From Sphingomonadales bacterium BRH_c3 (GTDB taxonomy: Bacteria > Pseudomonadota > Alphaproteobacteria > Sphingomonadales > Sphingomonadaceae), in the NCBI GenBank assembly GCA_001515985.1, contig LOET01000040.1:1-51651 (forward strand): a DNA stretch of 51,651 nt, given 5' to 3'. This document shows, piece after piece, positions 48,944-51,651 of the stretch (position 1 is the stretch's first letter; the number at the start of each line of letters is the position of its first letter). Made by a program: the position numbers and the translations under genes. The notes below the pieces were generated by a model, which saw only the letters and a program-made list of their open reading frames with translations, did no database searches and was not told the origin of the DNA.

Positions 48944-51090
48944 CGGGGCCGGCGCTTTCGCTCGCGCTCGTCATGGCGGCACTGCCGGGTGCGGATCGTC
49001 CCGCCCCGGCAGAGGACCCCTGCGCGCTGTTCGGCGTTCCGGCGGATCAAACTCCCGGCACAGTGCGTCCGATCTCGGCGATGGACCTTGTCCGGATCGC
49101 CGACATCGGCAGGTCCGACCCCAACCCCTCGGCAAGCCCTTTTGCCGTGTCGCCCGATGGCAAGGACATTGCCTTTCTGGTCAGGCGCGCAAACCCGCAG
49201 GTAAACGCCTTTTGCCAGCAGCTGGTGATTGCACCGATGAATGGCCTCGGCGAGGAGCGTGAGATCGCGCGGGGCGGCGAATTCATCAGGGCCGACTTTG
49301 CCTTGCGCAATTTCCCCTCGGTCACGGCGGGCTATGCCAAAGTGATCACGCCGCGCTGGTCACCGGACGGAAGCCTTGTCGCATTCCTGAGGCGCGAGGG
49401 CGGATCGAACCAGGTCTGGCTGGTCGATTCCGGGGGCCGGGAGCCCGCATGGCAGGCGAGCGCGATGCCGGATGACATCGACGACTTCGCCTGGACCGCG
49501 GATGGCCGGGCGTTGATCGTGACGACCCGGCCGGCGCGCCGCCTCGAGGCTGAAGCGATAGAAAAGGAAGCGCGCGAAGGCTTCCTGTTCGACGATCGCT
49601 TCGCCCCGCAGTTCTCCGATAGACCGATCCCGACCGGTCCGCTCACAACCGAATATAGCAGGATCGATCTAGCCTCGGGCGTGGTCGGTCCAGCAACACC
49701 TGCCCAAATCGCACTGCTTGTACCAACCCGGCCTGAGGGGCTGCCCGATACAGCGAGGGCCTTTGCCAGGGGAGCTGATGGACTGCTGGCGTGGAGCGAG
49801 ATGACCGATCCCGAGCGGCTGATCAGCAGGTCGCGGCTGGTCATCGCCCGGGCCGACGGTACAAGGGCTGTGTGCGAGGCGGAGCACTGCGCGGGCACCA
49901 TGCAGCTGTGGTGGTCAGCCAATGGCCGCAGGCTCTATGCGCTCCAGAAGACCGGCTGGGCCGAAAGCATGATGCAGATCCTCGAGTGGGACGCGGATGA
50001 GCCCGCACCAAGGCGCGTCCTGCTCACCCAGGACGTGCTCATCGGCTGCGTACCTCAAGGCCGCGAACTGGTTTGCGCCCGCGAGGGCGCGGCAAGACCG
50101 CGCAGACTGGTCGCAATCGATCTCGCAACCGGTCATGAACGGGTCATACATGATCCCAATCCGGAATTTGGCAGAATTGCCTTGGGAAAAGTGCGCAGGC
50201 TGAGCTTCCGCAATGCCTATGGGGTCGAGAGCTTTGCCGACCTGGTGCTGCCGCCCGATCACAGGGCGGGGGACAGGCATCCGCTGGTGGTGGTGCAATA
50301 TATCAGCCATGGGTTTCTTCGCGGCGGCACGGGCGACGAGGTCCCGGTCCATGTGCTCGCCGCGAGAGGCTTTGCGGTCCTGAGCTTCGCGCGGCCCGAT
50401 TTCGTGCCATCGGCCATGCAGGCCAGAAGCGAGCTCGAACTGCGCAAAGCCAACCGGGTCGACTGGATCGATCGGCGCAGCGTCCACTCGTCGCTCGAGC
50501 AGGCGATAAAGCTCGCCATCGCCACCGGCTCGGTCGATCCGCAGCGCATGGGGATCAGCGGCTTCAGCGACGGCACCTCCACGGTGCAATGGGCGCTGAT
50601 CAATTCCTCGCTGTTCAGGGCCGCTTCGCTTGGAGCGTGCTGCGAGGACATCTATTCCTATCCGCTGGCAGGCGGTCCTGCCTTCACCGATTTCGGGCGC
50701 GATATGGGCTACCGCTTTTTCGAGCCGGGGACCGAAGAATTCTGGAAGCCGATGTCGCTGGTGCTCAACGCGGAGAAGATCGATGTGCCGATCCTGATCC
50801 AGACCGGCGACAGCGAATACGAGATAGGCCTCGACGTGGTCGAGGCCTTCAGGCGCCGCGGCAAGGCGATTGAGCTCTATGTGCTTGCGGAAGAGCCGCA
50901 CTTCAAATGGCAGCCTGCGCACCGGTTGGCGATTTACGAGCGCTCGGCCGAGTGGTTCGAATTCTGGCTCATGCAGCGGGTGAACTGCGATCCGGCCAGA
51001 GCTGCGCAGTATCGCCGATGGAAGGCGATGAAGGGAGCGCCGCTGGCCGAACAACTTCACTGCGCGACCGGCACATCATCCTTGCCATGA
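48937..51090 (+). CDS. lasso-peptide isopeptidase-like S9 serine peptidase (Atxe2 family)
   Basis: The 717-residue protein has an N-terminal leader, a beta-propeller-like part and a C-terminal alpha/beta-hydrolase domain. The predicted triad is S544 (G-F-S-D-G), D625 (T-G-D-S-E-Y) and H655 (E-E-P-H-F-K). Its layout matches AtxE2-type isopeptidases, which open the isopeptide bond of a cognate lasso peptide. The neighbours fit: TonB receptor upstream and cyclase on the other strand. General S9 peptidases are an alternative; the context favours isopeptidase. Likely periplasmic. Confidence 0.85.
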   Translation: MVTGPALSLALVMAALPGADRPAPAEDPCALFGVPADQTPGTVRPISAMDLVRIADIGRSDPNPSASPFAVSPDGKDIAFLVRRANPQVNAFCQQLVIAPMNGLGEEREIARGGEFIRADFALRNFPSVTAGYAKVITPRWSPDGSLVAFLRREGGSNQVWLVDSGGREPAWQASAMPDDIDDFAWTADGRALIVTTRPARRLEAEAIEKEAREGFLFDDRFAPQFSDRPIPTGPLTTEYSRIDLASGVVGPATPAQIALLVPTRPEGLPDTARAFARGADGLLAWSEMTDPERLISRSRLVIARADGTRAVCEAEHCAGTMQLWWSANGRRLYALQKTGWAESMMQILEWDADEPAPRRVLLTQDVLIGCVPQGRELVCAREGAARPRRLVAIDLATGHERVIHDPNPEFGRIALGKVRRLSFRNAYGVESFADLVLPPDHRAGDRHPLVVVQYISHGFLRGGTGDEVPVHVLAARGFAVLSFARPDFVPSAMQARSELELRKANRVDWIDRRSVHSSLEQAIKLAIATGSVDPQRMGISGFSDGTSTVQWALINSSLFRAASLGACCEDIYSYPLAGGPAFTDFGRDMGYRFFEPGTEEFWKPMSLVLNAEKIDVPILIQTGDSEYEIGLDVVEAFRRRGKAIELYVLAEEPHFKWQPAHRLAIYERSAEWFEFWLMQRVNCDPARAAQYRRWKAMKGAPLAEQLHCATGTSSLP

Positions 51091-51651
51091 TCGCGCCCAG
51101 GCTTCGGCCTCGGCCAGATCGAGCAGGCGGTAGATGATCGAACCGCCAGCCATCGCGTCCACGCCGAGCGCCTGCTCGACCGCGGCAAGATCGAGAAGGC
51201 TTTGCCGCGCGAGCAGACCATCGAGAAGCATCGCGCGGATCGTGGAGCGGTTGTCCGAAAAGCTCCGGCGAATGAAACTGTCGGGCCCTGCCTTGGAGGT
51301 TCGCCTGACGATCTCCGGGGGCAGATCGCGCGCAAATGCGGAGCGCGCGGGTGCCCGGTTGATGCCGCCCGCACACCACAGCCAGGTCGGCACTCCAAGG
51401 CAGAACTCGAGCAGCGGCTGGCTCATGAGCGGCGAGAAGCGCGGCAGGCCTGCGACGCCCAGACAATGGAGATGATTTTGCGCGCGCATGATCAGCGCGA
51501 GATGATCGCGCTTGCCGCGATGCCGGTCGACCTCAGTGTCGAGCCACGGCGTCAGGGGATTGAGATCTGCCTGGCCATCGGGCTCGGGCGCCAGCAGGCG
51601 CATGTCGGCGGGCCAGATATCCGCATGTCCGCGCCTCGTCAGCCGCCGAAG
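51076..51651 (-). CDS. lasso-peptide cyclase (asparagine-synthetase-like), C-terminal part; cut by window end
   Basis: The frame is open to the last base; about 191 residues are visible and the N-terminus lies outside. The visible part has the C-terminal asparagine-synthetase layout: L-M-S-Q-P-L-L-E-F-C-L-G-V-P-T-W-L-W, then R-S-A-F-A-R-D-L-P-P-E-I-V-R-R-T-S-K-A-G-P. In lasso biosynthesis this protein (C) activates a side-chain carboxylate and forms the macrolactam ring. It overlaps the end of the isopeptidase gene by 15 bp tail to tail. The A and B genes should lie to the right. Confidence 0.85.
   Translation of the reverse strand, partial: LRRLTRRGHADIWPADMRLLAPEPDGQADLNPLTPWLDTEVDRHRGKRDHLALIMRAQNHLHCLGVAGLPRFSPLMSQPLLEFCLGVPTWLWCAGGINRAPARSAFARDLPPEIVRRTSKAGPDSFIRRSFSDNRSTIRAMLLDGLLARQSLLDLAAVEQALGVDAMAGGSIIYRLLDLAEAEAWARSWQG

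Noticed and set aside
1-51651. CRISPR array or rRNA genes
   Set aside because: No regularly spaced 25-40 bp direct repeats and no rRNA sequence were found; the iteron array at 23.2-23.5 kb has short, irregular spacing.

Overview
The window looks like a chromosomal segment of an alphaproteobacterium of the order Sphingomonadales, most like an Erythrobacteraceae or Novosphingobium-type genome. This rests on high GC, gene order and the kinds of genes present: a LuxR/LuxI/phytanoyl-CoA dioxygenase cluster, a lasso-peptide isopeptidase next to a TonB-dependent receptor, and many PilZ and GGDEF/EAL proteins. No 16S rRNA gene is present, so the placement is an inference.

Layout. (1) 1-11.1 kb is ordinary chromosome. 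It holds two TetR regulators, a DsrE-fold protein, an AhpD-like protein, an orphan bufferin-type (DUF2282) protein, a sulfotransferase, argB, yggT, folD, marC, and a thioredoxin/TPR co-chaperone paired with a Lon substrate-binding-domain protein. (2) A tRNA-Gly(GCC) at 11120-11194 is the insertion site of a 17.2 kb integrated element (11204-28408). The element is bounded by a 56-bp imperfect repeat of the tRNA 3' half. It has a satellite-like plan: tyrosine integrase, AlpA-type regulator, primase plus SF3-like helicase, a candidate iteron region, and a six-gene overlapping operon starting with a small-terminase-like protein. Its cargo looks defensive: an ApeA-type HEPN protein at the tRNA edge, a RAMA-domain protein before a type III-like Mod/Res system, two further PD-(D/E)xK proteins and a second HEPN-like protein. 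No capsid, tail or conjugation genes are visible, so it should need a helper phage if it moves. Several short motifs recur inside it: GGGATACCG pairs near both ends and mid-element, AAGGTCG iterons, and a 24-bp site placed 67 bp before two start codons.

(3) 28.5-30.8 kb is a scar zone with hipB, a frameshifted hipA pseudogene and an FseA-like gene pair. In that pair DUF6499 and DUF2285 lie in overlapping frames that a +1 ribosomal frameshift would join. (4) 31.0-34.0 kb is a quorum-sensing locus: luxR, then luxI, phyH and gntR joined by ATGA overlaps. (5) 34.2-36.7 kb holds small regulators, a membrane protein and a RadC-like JAB protein. (6) 36.7-38.1 kb is gene-poor with an intergenic repeat. 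(7) 38.1-45.4 kb is a c-di-GMP neighbourhood: three PilZ-type proteins, a PAS5-GGDEF-EAL protein and a response regulator whose receiver lacks key residues.

(8) 45.8-51.65 kb is one flank of a lasso-peptide locus: ECF sigma factor, TonB-dependent receptor, isopeptidase, and on the opposite strand the C-terminal part of the asparagine-synthetase-like cyclase, cut by the window end. Precursor and protease genes would lie beyond the right edge.

Limits: all calls come from reading the sequence by eye without database searches. Family names are recognitions of motifs, and start codons were chosen from visible ribosome binding sites and overlaps.
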